From assembly GCF_001485495.1 (NCBI RefSeq), contig NZ_BCNF01000053.1, forward strand, positions 1 to 36,824: a stretch of DNA of 36,824 nt, written 5' to 3'. The notes under the pieces are model-generated. The model was not told where the DNA came from and did not search any database. It saw nothing but the letters and a program-made list of their open reading frames with translations. Position numbers and translations under genes: made by a program. Positions within the stretch are counted from its first letter, which is position 1; each line of letters starts with the position of its first letter. The stretch is from Gordonia desulfuricans NBRC 100010. GTDB lineage: Bacteria > Actinomycetota > Actinomycetes > Mycobacteriales > Mycobacteriaceae. Of the stretch, positions 27,965 to 36,743 are shown piece by piece.

Positions 27965-28042
27965 CCCAGACCCTCCACACTTGCGCAGACCCACGGGGGT
28001 AATACCCGGGGTCTCTGCGTAAGTGTGGAGGGTTTGTCGGTT
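27965..28042. repeat. 78-bp palindromic repeat, right copy
   Basis: Same orientation as the left copy, starting 1054 bases after it. The arms ACCCTCCACACTTGCGCAGA (27970-27989) and 28014-28033 pair at 19 of 20 positions, the odd pair being G-T. Its inner part carries GGGTAATACCC. It ends 22 bases before the stop of the minus-strand Rdx gene. Confidence 0.88.
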
Positions 28043-28064
28043 GCTCCCTCGAAGGCCCGCGGTG

Positions 28065-28349
28065 CTACTCGGCCGCCTTGTCGGCGTGGCCGAGGGCCCA
28101 GTCGGGCAGTACCGCATCGCGGACGCGGCGCTTGAGTTCGGCGGCGTCGGGGAAGCCGCCGTCGGCCTTGCGTTCCCAGATCCGTGTGCCGTCGGCGTCG
28201 ACGACGAAGATCCCGCCGGTACCCGGCTTGAGCGTCACCGCACCGAGATCCGCACCGAAGGTGTTCAGCAGTTCGCTCGCCATCCAGCTCGCCCGCAACA
28301 GCCAGTTGCATTGGGTGCAGTAGGTGATCGTGATGTGCGGAGCGGTCAT
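28065..28349 (-). CDS. Rdx/SelT-SelW-SelH family thioredoxin-like protein
   Basis: A 94-residue member of the Rdx family (SelW/SelT/SelH). The CxxC redox motif is YCTQCNW near residue 11, and the fold continues with [27 protein letters not shown]. Animal homologues carry selenocysteine; here both positions are Cys. It probably works as a small cytosolic thiol oxidoreductase, with an unknown partner. ATG 28349 is chosen over a GTG two codons earlier. It diverges from purC, whose ATG is 48 bases away. Confidence 0.85.
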   Translation of the reverse strand: MTAPHITITYCTQCNWLLRASWMASELLNTFGADLGAVTLKPGTGGIFVVDADGTRIWERKADGGFPDAAELKRRVRDAVLPDWALGHADKAAE

Positions 28350-28384
28350 GGCCACCCAGACTGCCAGATCACGACGCCGCGCAC

Positions 28385-28397
28385 TAAGGTCGACACC
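28385..28397 (+). promoter_or_regulatory. Leaderless-type -10 box of purC
   Basis: TAAGGT at 28385-28390, then 7 bases, then ATG 28398. Confidence 0.65.
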
Positions 28398-29288
28398 ATG
28401 CGCCCGGCACTTGAGTCATACACGCACATCGCCTCGGGCAAGGTGCGTGAGATCTACGCGATCGACGACGACACCCTGTTGATGGTGGCCAGCGATCGGA
28501 TCTCGGCCTACGACCACGTCCTGAGCCCGGTGATCGGCGACAAGGGACGCATCCTCACCGCGATGAGTTTCTTCTGGTTCGACGCCCTCGGCGTGCCGAA
28601 CCACCTTGCCGGCGGGCCCGAGGACGAGCGCATCCCGGCCGAGGCCGTCGGCCGTTCGATGGTGGTGCGCAAGCTGCCGATGGTGCCGGTGGAATGTGTC
28701 GCCCGCGGTTACCTCACCGGTTCCGGTCTGATCGACTACAAGGCCACCGGCGCGGTGTGCGGCGTCGCACTGCCCGAGGGTCTCGGTGAGTCCGACAAGC
28801 TGCCCGAACCGATCTTCACCCCGGCCACCAAGGCCGAGCAGGGCGACCACGACGAGAACATCAGCTACGACGCGGTGGCCGCACAGGTCGGCGAGGAGCT
28901 CGCCTCCGCGCTGCGCGACACCACCCTCGACATCTTCTCGCGTGGTGCGCAACTGGCCGCCGAGCGCGGAATCATCCTGGCCGACACCAAGTTCGAGTTC
29001 GGTCGCGATGCCGACGGCGGCCTCGTCCTGGCCGACGAGGTGCTGACGCCGGACTCGTCGCGCTACTGGGAGACCGCCACCTATACGCCGGGACAGGTGC
29101 AGCCGAGCTTCGACAAGCAGATCGTGCGGAACTGGCTCACCTCACCGGAATCCGGCTGGGACAAGGCCTCCGACACCACCCCGCCCCCGCTGCCCGCCGA
29201 GGTCGTCGACCGCACTCGGGCGCGATACATCGAAGCCTACGAATGGATTTCGCAGAAGTCCTTCGACGATTGGCCCGGCCCGGCCTGA
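28398..29288 (+). CDS. purC: SAICAR synthetase PurC
   Basis: Phosphoribosylaminoimidazole-succinocarboxamide synthase, 296 residues, joining aspartate to CAIR with ATP in de novo purine synthesis; its product is the substrate of Pur[12 protein letters not shown], the [12 protein letters not shown] segment, [22 protein letters not shown] and the [12 protein letters not shown] motif are all typical. Normal length, cytosolic. It starts at the leaderless ATG and ends 50 bases before the oligopeptidase start, possibly one transcript. Confidence 0.96.
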   Translation: MRPALESYTHIASGKVREIYAIDDDTLLMVASDRISAYDHVLSPVIGDKGRILTAMSFFWFDALGVPNHLAGGPEDERIPAEAVGRSMVVRKLPMVPVECVARGYLTGSGLIDYKATGAVCGVALPEGLGESDKLPEPIFTPATKAEQGDHDENISYDAVAAQVGEELASALRDTTLDIFSRGAQLAAERGIILADTKFEFGRDADGGLVLADEVLTPDSSRYWETATYTPGQVQPSFDKQIVRNWLTSPESGWDKASDTTPPPLPAEVVDRTRARYIEAYEWISQKSFDDWPGPA

Positions 29289-29338
29289 CCGGGCGGGTAC
29301 CACAACCGGGTCCACCAGAAACCGGGCAAAGGAGTCCT

Positions 29339-31528
29339 GTGAGCGACGCGACGCCGTCCACCCCAGCAGCCGGCCGCAACGGTGCCCCCGTTGCCAAGAA
29401 GGTGCCGCTCCCGCGCACCCACCACGGCGACACCGTGATCGACGAGTACGAATGGTTGCGCGACAAGGACGATCCCGAGGTGATCGCCTACCTCGAGGCC
29501 CAGAATGCCTACACCGAGGAACACACCGCGCAGCTCGCCGGTCTGCGCGCCGACATCTTCGGTGAGATCAAGTCGCGCACCAAGGAAACCGACATGTCGG
29601 TGCCGTCGCGCCGCGGCGGATTCTGGTACTACGGCCGCACCACCGAGGGCAAACAGTATGCGGCGCATTGTCGTTGCCCGATCGGTGACGCCGACGACTG
29701 GACCCCGCCGGAGGTCTCGGAGACCACCCCGCTGTCGGGGGAACAGGTCCTGCTCGACGCCAACCTGGAGGCGCAGGGACACGACTTCTTCAGTCTCGGT
29801 GCACTCTCGGTCAGCGACGACGGCAACTGGCTGGCCTACAGCACCGACGTCGTCGGTGACGAGCGATACACTTTGCGGTTCAAGGACCTCCGCACCGGTG
29901 AGCTGCTGCCCGACGTCATCGCCGACACCGCGGGCGGCGCCGTCTGGTCGGCCGACGGCGCGCACGTCTTCTATCAGACCGTCGACGAGGCGTGGCGCCC
30001 GGACACGGTGTGGCGCCACGACATCGGTGCCGGAACCGACGACGTCAAGGTCTTCCACGAGCCGGACGAGCGGTACTGGGTGGGCATGGGGTCCACCCGC
30101 AGCGACAAGTACCTGATGATCGCCGTCGGCTCCAAGATCACCTCCGAGTGCTATGTGCTCGACACCACCGACCCGACCGGCGAATTCCGTAGTGTGGCAC
30201 CACGTGTCGAGGGTGTGGAGTACACGGTCGAGCATGCCGAGATCGGTGGTCGCGACTACTTCCTGATCGTCCACAACGAAGAACGTGACGGGGTCAAGTA
30301 CGAGGACTTCGCCGTCGACATCGCCCCGGTGGACGATCCGTCGGACCGTACCGAGTTCATCGGGCACCGTCGGGGTGTGCGGGTGGAGGACGTCGACGCC
30401 TTCCGCGACTACCTGGTGCTCAGCTACCGTGCCGACGCCCTGCCGCGGGTGTCGATCGCCGACCTGCGTCGGATCGACGGGATGCCGGTGGCCGAGGACT
30501 TCATCGAGGTGGCCGCTGCCCAGGAACTGTTCTCGCTGGGGCTGGCCGGCAACCGCGAATGGACGACGCCACGACTGCGTTTCGGCTACGGCAGCTTCAT
30601 CGAACCGTCGGAGCTGTTCGAGCTCGAGGTCACCACCGGCGAGCGCATCCTGCTCAAACGCCAGCCGGTACTCGGCGGGTACGACCCGGGCGACTACGTG
30701 CAGACCCGCGAATGGGCGACCGCCGCCGACGGCACGCAGATCCCGTTGTCGATCGTGCGGCACCGCGACGTCGCCGCACCGGGGACCGAGGGGGCCGCAC
30801 CCGCACCGCTGCTGATCTACGGCTACGGCTCCTACGAGGCCAGCTATGACCCGGGGTTCTCGGTGTCGCGGCTGTCTATGCTCGACCGCGGCATGGTGTT
30901 CGTCCTCGCCCACGTCCGCGGTGGTGGCGAGATGGGCCGGCACTGGTACGAGACCGGCAAGACGCTCACCAAGAAGAACACCTTCACCGACTTCGTCGAC
31001 TCCGCACGGCATCTGGTCGCCCGCGGCTGGACCACGCCGGGTCAGATGGTGGCCGAGGGCGGTTCGGCAGGCGGTCTGCTGATGGGTGCGGTCGCCAATC
31101 TCGCACCGGAACTGTTCAACGGCATCCTCGCGTCGGTGCCCTTCGTCGACGCGCTCAACTCGATCCTCGACCCGTCACTGCCGCTGACGGTGATCGAGTG
31201 GGACGAATGGGGTGACCCGCTGCACGACCCGGTGGTCTACGAGTACATGCGGTCCTACACGCCGTACGAGAACGTCACCGCCCAGCCGTATCCGCCGATC
31301 CTGGCGCAGACCTCGCTCAACGACACCCGGGTGCTGTTCACCGAGGCCGCCAAGTGGGTTGCGCGGCTGCAGGAGCTGTCGACGTCGGACAACCCGATCC
31401 TGCTCAAGACCGAGATGTCGGCGGGCCACGGCGGCGTCAGCGGCCGGTACAAGCAGTGGGAAGAGGCGTCGTTCGAGATCGCCTGGATCCTGGCGCAGAC
31501 CGGGGCGTACACCGCACCGGCGGAATAG
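29339..31528 (+). CDS. ptrB: Oligopeptidase B (S9 family)
   Basis: A 729-residue prolyl-oligopeptidase family serine peptidase; oligopeptidase B cleaves short peptides after Arg or Lys in the cytosol. The C-terminal hydrolase domain has Ser576 (GGSAGGLLMG), Asp662 (SLNDTRV) and His697 (SAGHGGVSGR), the same spacing as in E. coli PtrB (532, 617, 652). The N-terminal part is the beta-propeller. GTG 29339 follows AAAGGA. Relative to the split pair ptrBa/ptrBb of M. tuberculosis this gene is one continuous frame. It lies right after purC and ends at a 20-bp hairpin. Confidence 0.92.
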   Translation: MSDATPSTPAAGRNGAPVAKKVPLPRTHHGDTVIDEYEWLRDKDDPEVIAYLEAQNAYTEEHTAQLAGLRADIFGEIKSRTKETDMSVPSRRGGFWYYGRTTEGKQYAAHCRCPIGDADDWTPPEVSETTPLSGEQVLLDANLEAQGHDFFSLGALSVSDDGNWLAYSTDVVGDERYTLRFKDLRTGELLPDVIADTAGGAVWSADGAHVFYQTVDEAWRPDTVWRHDIGAGTDDVKVFHEPDERYWVGMGSTRSDKYLMIAVGSKITSECYVLDTTDPTGEFRSVAPRVEGVEYTVEHAEIGGRDYFLIVHNEERDGVKYEDFAVDIAPVDDPSDRTEFIGHRRGVRVEDVDAFRDYLVLSYRADALPRVSIADLRRIDGMPVAEDFIEVAAAQELFSLGLAGNREWTTPRLRFGYGSFIEPSELFELEVTTGERILLKRQPVLGGYDPGDYVQTREWATAADGTQIPLSIVRHRDVAAPGTEGAAPAPLLIYGYGSYEASYDPGFSVSRLSMLDRGMVFVLAHVRGGGEMGRHWYETGKTLTKKNTFTDFVDSARHLVARGWTTPGQMVAEGGSAGGLLMGAVANLAPELFNGILASVPFVDALNSILDPSLPLTVIEWDEWGDPLHDPVVYEYMRSYTPYENVTAQPYPPILAQTSLNDTRVLFTEAAKWVARLQELSTSDNPILLKTEMSAGHGGVSGRYKQWEEASFEIAWILAQTGAYTAPAE

Positions 31529-31551
31529 GCACGCACAAAGCCTGCACACAG

Positions 31552-31595
31552 ACGCAGAACCCCCGGAATCTCAGAAGATTCCGGGGGTTCTGCGT
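31552..31595. terminator. Perfect 20-bp hairpin between ptrB and the exporter
   Basis: ACGCAGAACCCCCGGAATCT (31552-31571) pairs with 31576-31595 across a CAGA loop, with no mismatch. The two genes converge on it, so it is a bidirectional terminator. Its CGCAGA-CCC start and TCTGCGT-type end recall the 78-bp repeats, though the rest differs. Confidence 0.85.
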
Positions 31596-31611
31596 TACAG
31601 CCGGGACGAGC

Positions 31612-33177
31612 TCAGTGCATGAACGTCGGTGCGCGGTCGACGTCCTCCTCGACCAACGGCGACTCGATCTTCTTGCGGGGCAGGAAGAACGCCGGGATGA
31701 TCGTCAGCGCGATCAGGACGGTCGCCACGATGAAGGTGGTGCCGAATGCCTCGGCGGCCCAGTCGAACCACTGCGCAGGCGGTTGCGGCGGCAGCAGTCC
31801 GGCCTTGACGCCCTCGGCGTACTTCTCCGGTGCCGCATTGGAACCGATCGCCACCAGCGACTCGGCATGCTTGTTGAACATGGTGGCCAGGACCACCGAG
31901 ATCACCGCGGTACCGATCGACGACGCGGTCTGCTGGACCACGTTGACCAGGGTCGAACCGTCGGGGACCTGTTTGTTCGACAGGGTGGCCAGCGCGGCCG
32001 ACATGATCGGCATCATCGTCATACCCATGCCCAGACCCTGGACGAACAGGGCGATGCAGACCGCCCAGTACGGGGTGTCGGCGCCGAGGAAGACGAAGTA
32101 TCCGATGCCGAGGAAGATCAGCACGATACCGCTGAGGACGAACTTGCCCGGGCCCATCTTGTCGGTCAGCTGACCCGCGATCGGCATGGTGAGCATGGCG
32201 CCCAGACCCTGCGGGGCCAGCAGCAGACCGGCCATCAGCGTCGACTCACCGCGCACGCCGATGAAGTACTGCGGGTAGAGCAGGGATGCACCGAAGAAGG
32301 CGATCATGAACAGCGTCATGGTGATCACCGCGATGGTCAGCGTCCGGTTCTTGAACAGACGCAGATCCAGCAGCGGGTTCTTCGCACGCAGCGCGTGGAA
32401 GATGAATCCGGCGATCAGCAGGGCGCCGACGATCGCGGTGGACAACACCTTGGCGTCGATGAAGGTCCCGGCCTCCGCCGACGACGAGATGCCGTACAGG
32501 AACAGTGCCAGACCCGGGGAGAGCAGCAGCAGCCCGACGAAGTCGATGGTCGGGCGGGTGGTCTCGCCGTCGTCACGCAGCACGATCCACGCGTAGATCA
32601 TGGCGACGATGCCGATCGGGACGTTGATCAGGAACACCCAGTGCCAGCTGGCCTTCTCGATCAGCAGGCCGCCGAGGATCGGGCCACCGATCGGGCCCAG
32701 CAGCATCGGGATACCCAGCACGGCCATGACCGAACCGACCCGCTCGGGGCCGGCGGCCTTGGTCAGGATCATCATGCCGATCGGCATGAGCAGACCACCG
32801 CCGAGGCCCTGGACCACGCGGAAGGCGACCAGCGACCCGATGTTCCAGGCCAGCGCACACAGCGCCGAACCGATCACGAACAGGACCAGCGAGGTCAGGT
32901 ACACCTTCTTCGTGCCGAAACGGGCTGCGGCCCAGCTCGACAGCGGGATCACCGCGGCGAGCGCCAGCGTGTAGCCGGTCATCGTCCAGGCGGCACCGGC
33001 GGCGTTGGTGTCGAAGGTCTCCTGGAAGGTGTTCTGCGCGACCGACACGACGGTGACGTCGAGGATCGACATGATCGCACCGAGTACGACCACGCCCGCG
33101 ACGGACAAGACGTGTTTGTCGAGTTTGGTGTCTGGTGGCCCCTCGTGGAGCTCACCACCGGTGGAAGATTTCGTCAT
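31612..33177 (-). CDS. DHA2 family MFS drug-resistance transporter (EmrB/QacA-like)
   Basis: A 521-residue major facilitator of the 14-helix DHA2 group, a proton-driven exporter of drugs or other small molecules. The motif-C type segment GPIGGPILGGLLI, LDVTVVSVA in TM1, and the R-F-G-T-K-K loop (AARFGTKKVY) are seen. The helix count agrees with QacA/EmrB. No EmrA partner is next to it. It begins 11 bases after the stop of a MarR regulator, so regulator and exporter form an operon, in which MarR probably represses both. M. tuberculosis has an emrB-type gene after ptrB, which matches. The substrate is unknown. Confidence 0.88.
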   Translation of the reverse strand: MTKSSTGGELHEGPPDTKLDKHVLSVAGVVVLGAIMSILDVTVVSVAQNTFQETFDTNAAGAAWTMTGYTLALAAVIPLSSWAAARFGTKKVYLTSLVLFVIGSALCALAWNIGSLVAFRVVQGLGGGLLMPIGMMILTKAAGPERVGSVMAVLGIPMLLGPIGGPILGGLLIEKASWHWVFLINVPIGIVAMIYAWIVLRDDGETTRPTIDFVGLLLLSPGLALFLYGISSSAEAGTFIDAKVLSTAIVGALLIAGFIFHALRAKNPLLDLRLFKNRTLTIAVITMTLFMIAFFGASLLYPQYFIGVRGESTLMAGLLLAPQGLGAMLTMPIAGQLTDKMGPGKFVLSGIVLIFLGIGYFVFLGADTPYWAVCIALFVQGLGMGMTMMPIMSAALATLSNKQVPDGSTLVNVVQQTASSIGTAVISVVLATMFNKHAESLVAIGSNAAPEKYAEGVKAGLLPPQPPAQWFDWAAEAFGTTFIVATVLIALTIIPAFFLPRKKIESPLVEEDVDRAPTFMH

Positions 33178-33188
33178 GAAGAGACTTT

Positions 33189-33677
33189 CTACTCGTGGGC
33201 CGGCCGGCAGGTGGCAGGAGTGAGGTCGAAGAAGTCGACGTCGGCGTCGACGATCGGACGCAATGCCCGGACGAGTCCGGTGCGCAACTGATCGGGGAGG
33301 CCGGCGAGGAACGCGGTGACCAGATCCTTCTTGACCGCCAGCTGTTCGTCGAGGAATCGCTGACCGAGTTCGGTGAGGGTGATCCGTTTGACCCGACGAT
33401 CGGCGCTGTCCTCACGCCGGTCGAGGAAGTTCTGACGGACCAGACTGTCGACGGTGCGCCCGGTTGCGGCCAAGGACAGACGGATGGCGTCGCCGATCTC
33501 GTGGACGGAGATGGCTTCCTCGCTGGCCCCGACCGCGCACATCACCCGGAACTGGGTGAAGGTGAGATCGGAACTGGCCATCGAATCCATCGTGTCGGTC
33601 TTGGCAACACAGGCGAGTCGGTCGAGGAATCCGTGCAGGACAGCGCACGCTTCTTCGGAGGACTCTGGGGTGGACAC
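33189..33677 (-). CDS. MarR family transcriptional regulator
   Basis: A 162-residue MarR-type regulator. Segments MCAVGASEEAISVHEIGDAIRLSLAATGRTVDSLVRQNFLDRREDSADRRVKRITLTELG match the winged helix (wing DRRVKRI). The start is GTG 33677: TAGTAT (complement of 33684-33689) lies 6 bases before it. It is the first gene of the operon with the DHA2 exporter. MarR proteins usually lose DNA binding when a phenolic or drug ligand binds; the ligand here is unknown. Cys residues (ACAVLHG, LACVAK) could give thiol sensing, which is speculation. Confidence 0.88.
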   Translation of the reverse strand: MSTPESSEEACAVLHGFLDRLACVAKTDTMDSMASSDLTFTQFRVMCAVGASEEAISVHEIGDAIRLSLAATGRTVDSLVRQNFLDRREDSADRRVKRITLTELGQRFLDEQLAVKKDLVTAFLAGLPDQLRTGLVRALRPIVDADVDFFDLTPATCRPAHE

Positions 33678-33790
33678 CGGAAGATACTAACGCCGATGCA
33701 ACTATCTCGTCCACGCAATTATTGGTGACATGGAGGCGGGGCTCCCCGGGTTGTGAAGTGGCTCACACGGATGTGCGGGGGTGCCGTCGA

Positions 33791-33802
33791 TAGGCTCGGA
33801 AG
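33791..33802 (+). promoter_or_regulatory. Leaderless-type -10 box of the glutathione peroxidase gene
   Basis: TAGGCT at 33791-33796, then 6 bases, then ATG 33803. Confidence 0.6.
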
Positions 33803-34285
33803 ATGACCAACATCAAGGACATCCCGGTTTCCGCCCTCGACGGCTCCGCCCTGAACCTCGCCGACTTCGGTGGACCGCTGCTGGTGGTGAACGTCGCCAG
33901 CAAGTGCGGCCTCACCCCGCAGTACGCGGGCCTCGAGGAGATCGCCACCACCTACGCCGACCGTGGCCTGACCGTCGTCGGCGTGCCGTGCAACCAGTTC
34001 ATGGGACAGGAGCCGGGTTCGCCCGAGGAGATCGCCACCTTCTGTTCGACGACCTACGGTGTCACCTTCCCGCTGCTGGCGAAGGCCGACGTCAACGGCG
34101 ACGACCGGCACCCGCTGTACGCCGAGCTCACCAAGACCCCCGACGCCACCGGCGAGGCCGGCGACATCCAGTGGAACTTCGAGAAGTTCCTGGTCGGGTC
34201 CGACGGTGCGGTGCTGGGCCGGTTCCGTCCGCGCACCGAGCCGCTTGCACCCGAGGTGATCGAGGCCATCGAGTCCGCACTGTAG
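33803..34285 (+). CDS. Glutathione peroxidase family (thioredoxin-type) peroxidase
   Basis: A 160-residue GPx-fold peroxidase. The catalytic Cys is C35 (NVASKCGLTPQY), with Gln69 (GQEPG) and Trp/Asn in IQWNFEKFLVG. It reduces peroxides; bacterial members without glutathione use thioredoxin, and actinomycetes make mycothiol rather than glutathione. Cys81 (FCSTTYG) is a candidate resolving residue. Cytosolic, typical length. A hairpin-like segment follows at 34288-34319. Confidence 0.9.
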   Translation: MTNIKDIPVSALDGSALNLADFGGPLLVVNVASKCGLTPQYAGLEEIATTYADRGLTVVGVPCNQFMGQEPGSPEEIATFCSTTYGVTFPLLAKADVNGDDRHPLYAELTKTPDATGEAGDIQWNFEKFLVGSDGAVLGRFRPRTEPLAPEVIEAIESAL

Positions 34286-34287
34286 GC

Positions 34288-34319
34288 GGCGCCGCAGGAC
34301 AACCCTGCGGGACGGCGCC
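34288..34319. terminator. Hairpin after the glutathione peroxidase gene
   Basis: GGCGCC (34288-34293) pairs with GGCGCC (34314-34319), and GCAGG (34294-34298) with CCTGC (34304-34308); five bases bulge out on one side. It lies just after the stop and no T-run follows. Confidence 0.5.
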
Positions 34320-34396
34320 GTGGGCCGGCGGTCCGCTCGGATTCCGTGGCGGCCGGCGGCCCAGCACGCGATCTCATCCGCGCACATCGCAGGCGG

Positions 34397-34460
34397 TAAG
34401 GTGTTCGGTGTTCAGCCAACCTCCGCCCCCACCTCCGGGGAGTGGGGACAGAGATGGGAG
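34397..34460 (+). promoter_or_regulatory. Promoter and leader of purS
   Basis: TAAGGT at 34397-34402 is a good -10 box; a start about 7 bases later gives a leader of some 60 bases. A GC-rich hairpin (CCCCAC at about 34429-34434 with GTGGGG at 34442-34447) sits in it, and GGGAG at 34456-34460 is the ribosome binding site. This gene thus has a leader, unlike purD, purB and purC. Confidence 0.5.
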
Positions 34461-34469
34461 CGTGTGCCG

Positions 34470-34709
34470 ATGGCACGTGTGGTGGTCGACGTGATGCCCA
34501 AGGCCGAGATCCTCGATCCGCAGGGGCAGGCCATCGTCGGTGCGCTGGGGCGCCTGGGATTCTCCGGGATCGCCGACGTCCGGCAGGGCAAGCGATTCGA
34601 GCTCGAGGTCGACGACGACGTCGACGACGCCGCTCTCGAGCGCATCGCCGAGGAGCTGCTCGCCAACACGGTGATCGAGAACTTCAACGTCTCCCGGGTC
34701 GCGGAGTAG
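34470..34709 (+). CDS. purS: FGAM synthase subunit PurS
   Basis: A 79-residue small subunit of formylglycinamidine ribonucleotide synthase, the PurLSQ complex that makes FGAM from FGAR, glutamine and [25 protein letters not shown] and NVSRVAE match PurS; the dimeric subunit bridges PurQ and PurL. A run of Asp ([11 protein letters not shown]) is a local feature. The ATG is placed by GGGAG 9 bases before. PurQ starts 10 bases after the stop, so they form an operon; PurL is not in the window. Confidence 0.92.
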   Translation: MARVVVDVMPKAEILDPQGQAIVGALGRLGFSGIADVRQGKRFELEVDDDVDDAALERIAEELLANTVIENFNVSRVAE

Positions 34710-34719
34710 GTCGCGCGAG

Positions 34720-35400
34720 ATGACAGCACGTATCGGGGTCATCACCTTCCCCGGCACCCTCGACGACGTCGACGCCGCCCGTGCGGCCCGGATCGCCGGT
34801 GCCGAGGCCGTCGAGTTGTGGCACGGTGACGCCGACCTCAAGGGTGTCGACGCCGTCATCGTCCCCGGCGGTTTCTCCTACGGCGACTACCTGCGCGCCG
34901 GTGCGATCGCCAAGTTCGCACCGGTGATGGGGTCGGTCATCGAGGCGGCGGGCAAGGGTATGCCGGTTCTGGGTATCTGCAACGGTTTCCAGGTCCTCTG
35001 CGAGGCGGGCCTGCTGCCGGGCGCACTGGCCCGAAACGAGGGACTGCACTTCATCTGCCGCGACCAGTGGCTGCGCGTCGAGTCCAACACCACCGCCTGG
35101 ACCACCCGGTTCGAGCGGGGTGCGGAGATCCTCATCCCGCTCAAGTCGGGTGAGGGGCGCTATGTGGCCCCGCAGCGCAAGCTCGAAGAACTCGAGGGCG
35201 AGGGCCGGATCGTGTTCACCTATGCCGGTGACAACCCGAACGGCTCGGCGCTCGACATCGCCGGGATCTCCAGTGCCGACGGGCGAATCGTCGGTCTGAT
35301 GCCGCATCCCGAGCACGCCACCGAGGCCCTCACCGGCCCGAGTGACGACGGACTGGGACTGTTCTACTCCGCGATCGACGCGGTGCTCGCGAACGCCTGA
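34720..35400 (+). CDS. purQ: FGAM synthase glutaminase subunit PurQ
   Basis: A 226-residue class I glutamine amidotransferase supplying ammonia to PurL. The nucleophile is Cys87 ([10 protein letters not shown]); the His196/Glu198 pair is in [34 protein letters not shown] is the usual N-terminal motif. Normal length. It begins 10 bases after purS, and an M18 aminopeptidase starts 14 bases later, so all three are probably one transcript. Confidence 0.95.
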   Translation: MTARIGVITFPGTLDDVDAARAARIAGAEAVELWHGDADLKGVDAVIVPGGFSYGDYLRAGAIAKFAPVMGSVIEAAGKGMPVLGICNGFQVLCEAGLLPGALARNEGLHFICRDQWLRVESNTTAWTTRFERGAEILIPLKSGEGRYVAPQRKLEELEGEGRIVFTYAGDNPNGSALDIAGISSADGRIVGLMPHPEHATEALTGPSDDGLGLFYSAIDAVLANA

Positions 35401-35414
35401 GGGTCCTGGATCCG

Positions 35415-36713
35415 ATGAGCACCCCCACGCTGCCGACGTCGGCCACCGCGACCGGTCTCGGCGAGTTCGTCGACGCCTCGCCGTCGCCGTTCCACGTGTG
35501 TGTCACGGTGGCCGCCGCCCTCGAAGCTGCCGGCTATCAGCGACTTCACGAGGAACATGAATGGGCCACAGAGGTTTTCGCGGCCGCCCGCAACGGCGGT
35601 CCGCGGAGCTTCTATGTGATCCGTGGTGGGTCGATCATCGCCTTCGACCTCGGTGAGGCCGACGACTTCCGCATCGTGGGCGGGCACACCGACAGCCCCA
35701 ATCTGCGACTCAAACAGCATCCCGACCGCACCTCGGCCGGGGTGTCGATGGTGGCGCTCGAACCGTACGGCGGGGCGTGGCTGAACTCCTGGCTCGACCG
35801 TGATCTCGGGTTGTCGGGGCGGCTGGCCTACCGTGAGGGCGGCGCCGTGGCGCACACGCTGGTGCACGTCACCGAGCCGGTGGTCCGGGTGCCGCAGCTG
35901 GCGATCCACCTCTCCGCCGACCGCAAGGGCGTGACCCTGGACCCGCAACGTCATGTCGACGGACTGTGGGGGATCGGCGACGACGTCCCCGGCGTCCTCG
36001 ACTGGGTTGCCGAGTATGCGGGCATCGATCCCGGCGCCCTGCTCGGCTGGGAACTGATGACCCATGACGTCGCCCCGTCGCGGCTGCTCGGTGCCGACGA
36101 GGATCTGTTGTCGGCGCCACGGCTGGACAACCAGGGCACCTGCTATGCCGGACTGAGGGCACTGCTCGACGGTGCCCCGTCGATCCACACCCGGGTACTG
36201 GCGCTGTTCGACCACGAAGAGGTCGGCAGCGGGTCCGAGCGCGGCGCGGCGTCGGAGTTCCTGCCGACGATCCTCGAGCGAATCGTGTTGGCGCGCGGTG
36301 GAGATCGCTCGGACTTCCTGCAGGCGATGGCCTCCAGTATCTGTCTGTCGGGGGACATGGCACACGCCACCCATCCCAACTATCCGGATCGGCACGAGCC
36401 GTCGCACCGCATCGCGATCGGCGGCGGGCCGGTACTCAAGGTCAACCAGAACCTGCGCTACGCCTCGGATGCGGTGGGGGAGGCGATCTTCGCGCTCGCC
36501 TGCGACACCGCTGGGGTCCCGATGCAGCGTTACACCCATCGTGCCGATCTGCCGTGCGGTTCCACGATCGGTCCGATCACCGCCACCCGCACCGGCCTGA
36601 CGACCATCGATGTTGGTGCGCCGCAGCTGGCCATGCACAGCGCGCGGGAGTTGATGGGCGCCGCCGACGTCCGGATGTATTCGGCTGCGCTACAGGCGTT
36701 CCTGAGCAGCTGA
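35415..36713 (+). CDS. M18 family aminopeptidase
   Basis: A 432-residue metallo-aminopeptidase of family M18 (aspartyl-type). Zinc and active-site motifs are present: [12 protein letters not shown] (His/Asp), [15 protein letters not shown] (Glu pair), [22 protein letters not shown] (His), and DNQGTC. It releases N-terminal amino acids, often acidic ones, and usually forms a dodecamer. M. tuberculosis has a pepC-type gene after purQ, in line with this position. Cytosolic, typical length. Confidence 0.9.
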   Translation: MSTPTLPTSATATGLGEFVDASPSPFHVCVTVAAALEAAGYQRLHEEHEWATEVFAAARNGGPRSFYVIRGGSIIAFDLGEADDFRIVGGHTDSPNLRLKQHPDRTSAGVSMVALEPYGGAWLNSWLDRDLGLSGRLAYREGGAVAHTLVHVTEPVVRVPQLAIHLSADRKGVTLDPQRHVDGLWGIGDDVPGVLDWVAEYAGIDPGALLGWELMTHDVAPSRLLGADEDLLSAPRLDNQGTCYAGLRALLDGAPSIHTRVLALFDHEEVGSGSERGAASEFLPTILERIVLARGGDRSDFLQAMASSICLSGDMAHATHPNYPDRHEPSHRIAIGGGPVLKVNQNLRYASDAVGEAIFALACDTAGVPMQRYTHRADLPCGSTIGPITATRTGLTTIDVGAPQLAMHSARELMGAADVRMYSAALQAFLSS

Positions 36714-36743
36714 TCTGATCGGCCGGCGGTTGTGACAGTTGGT

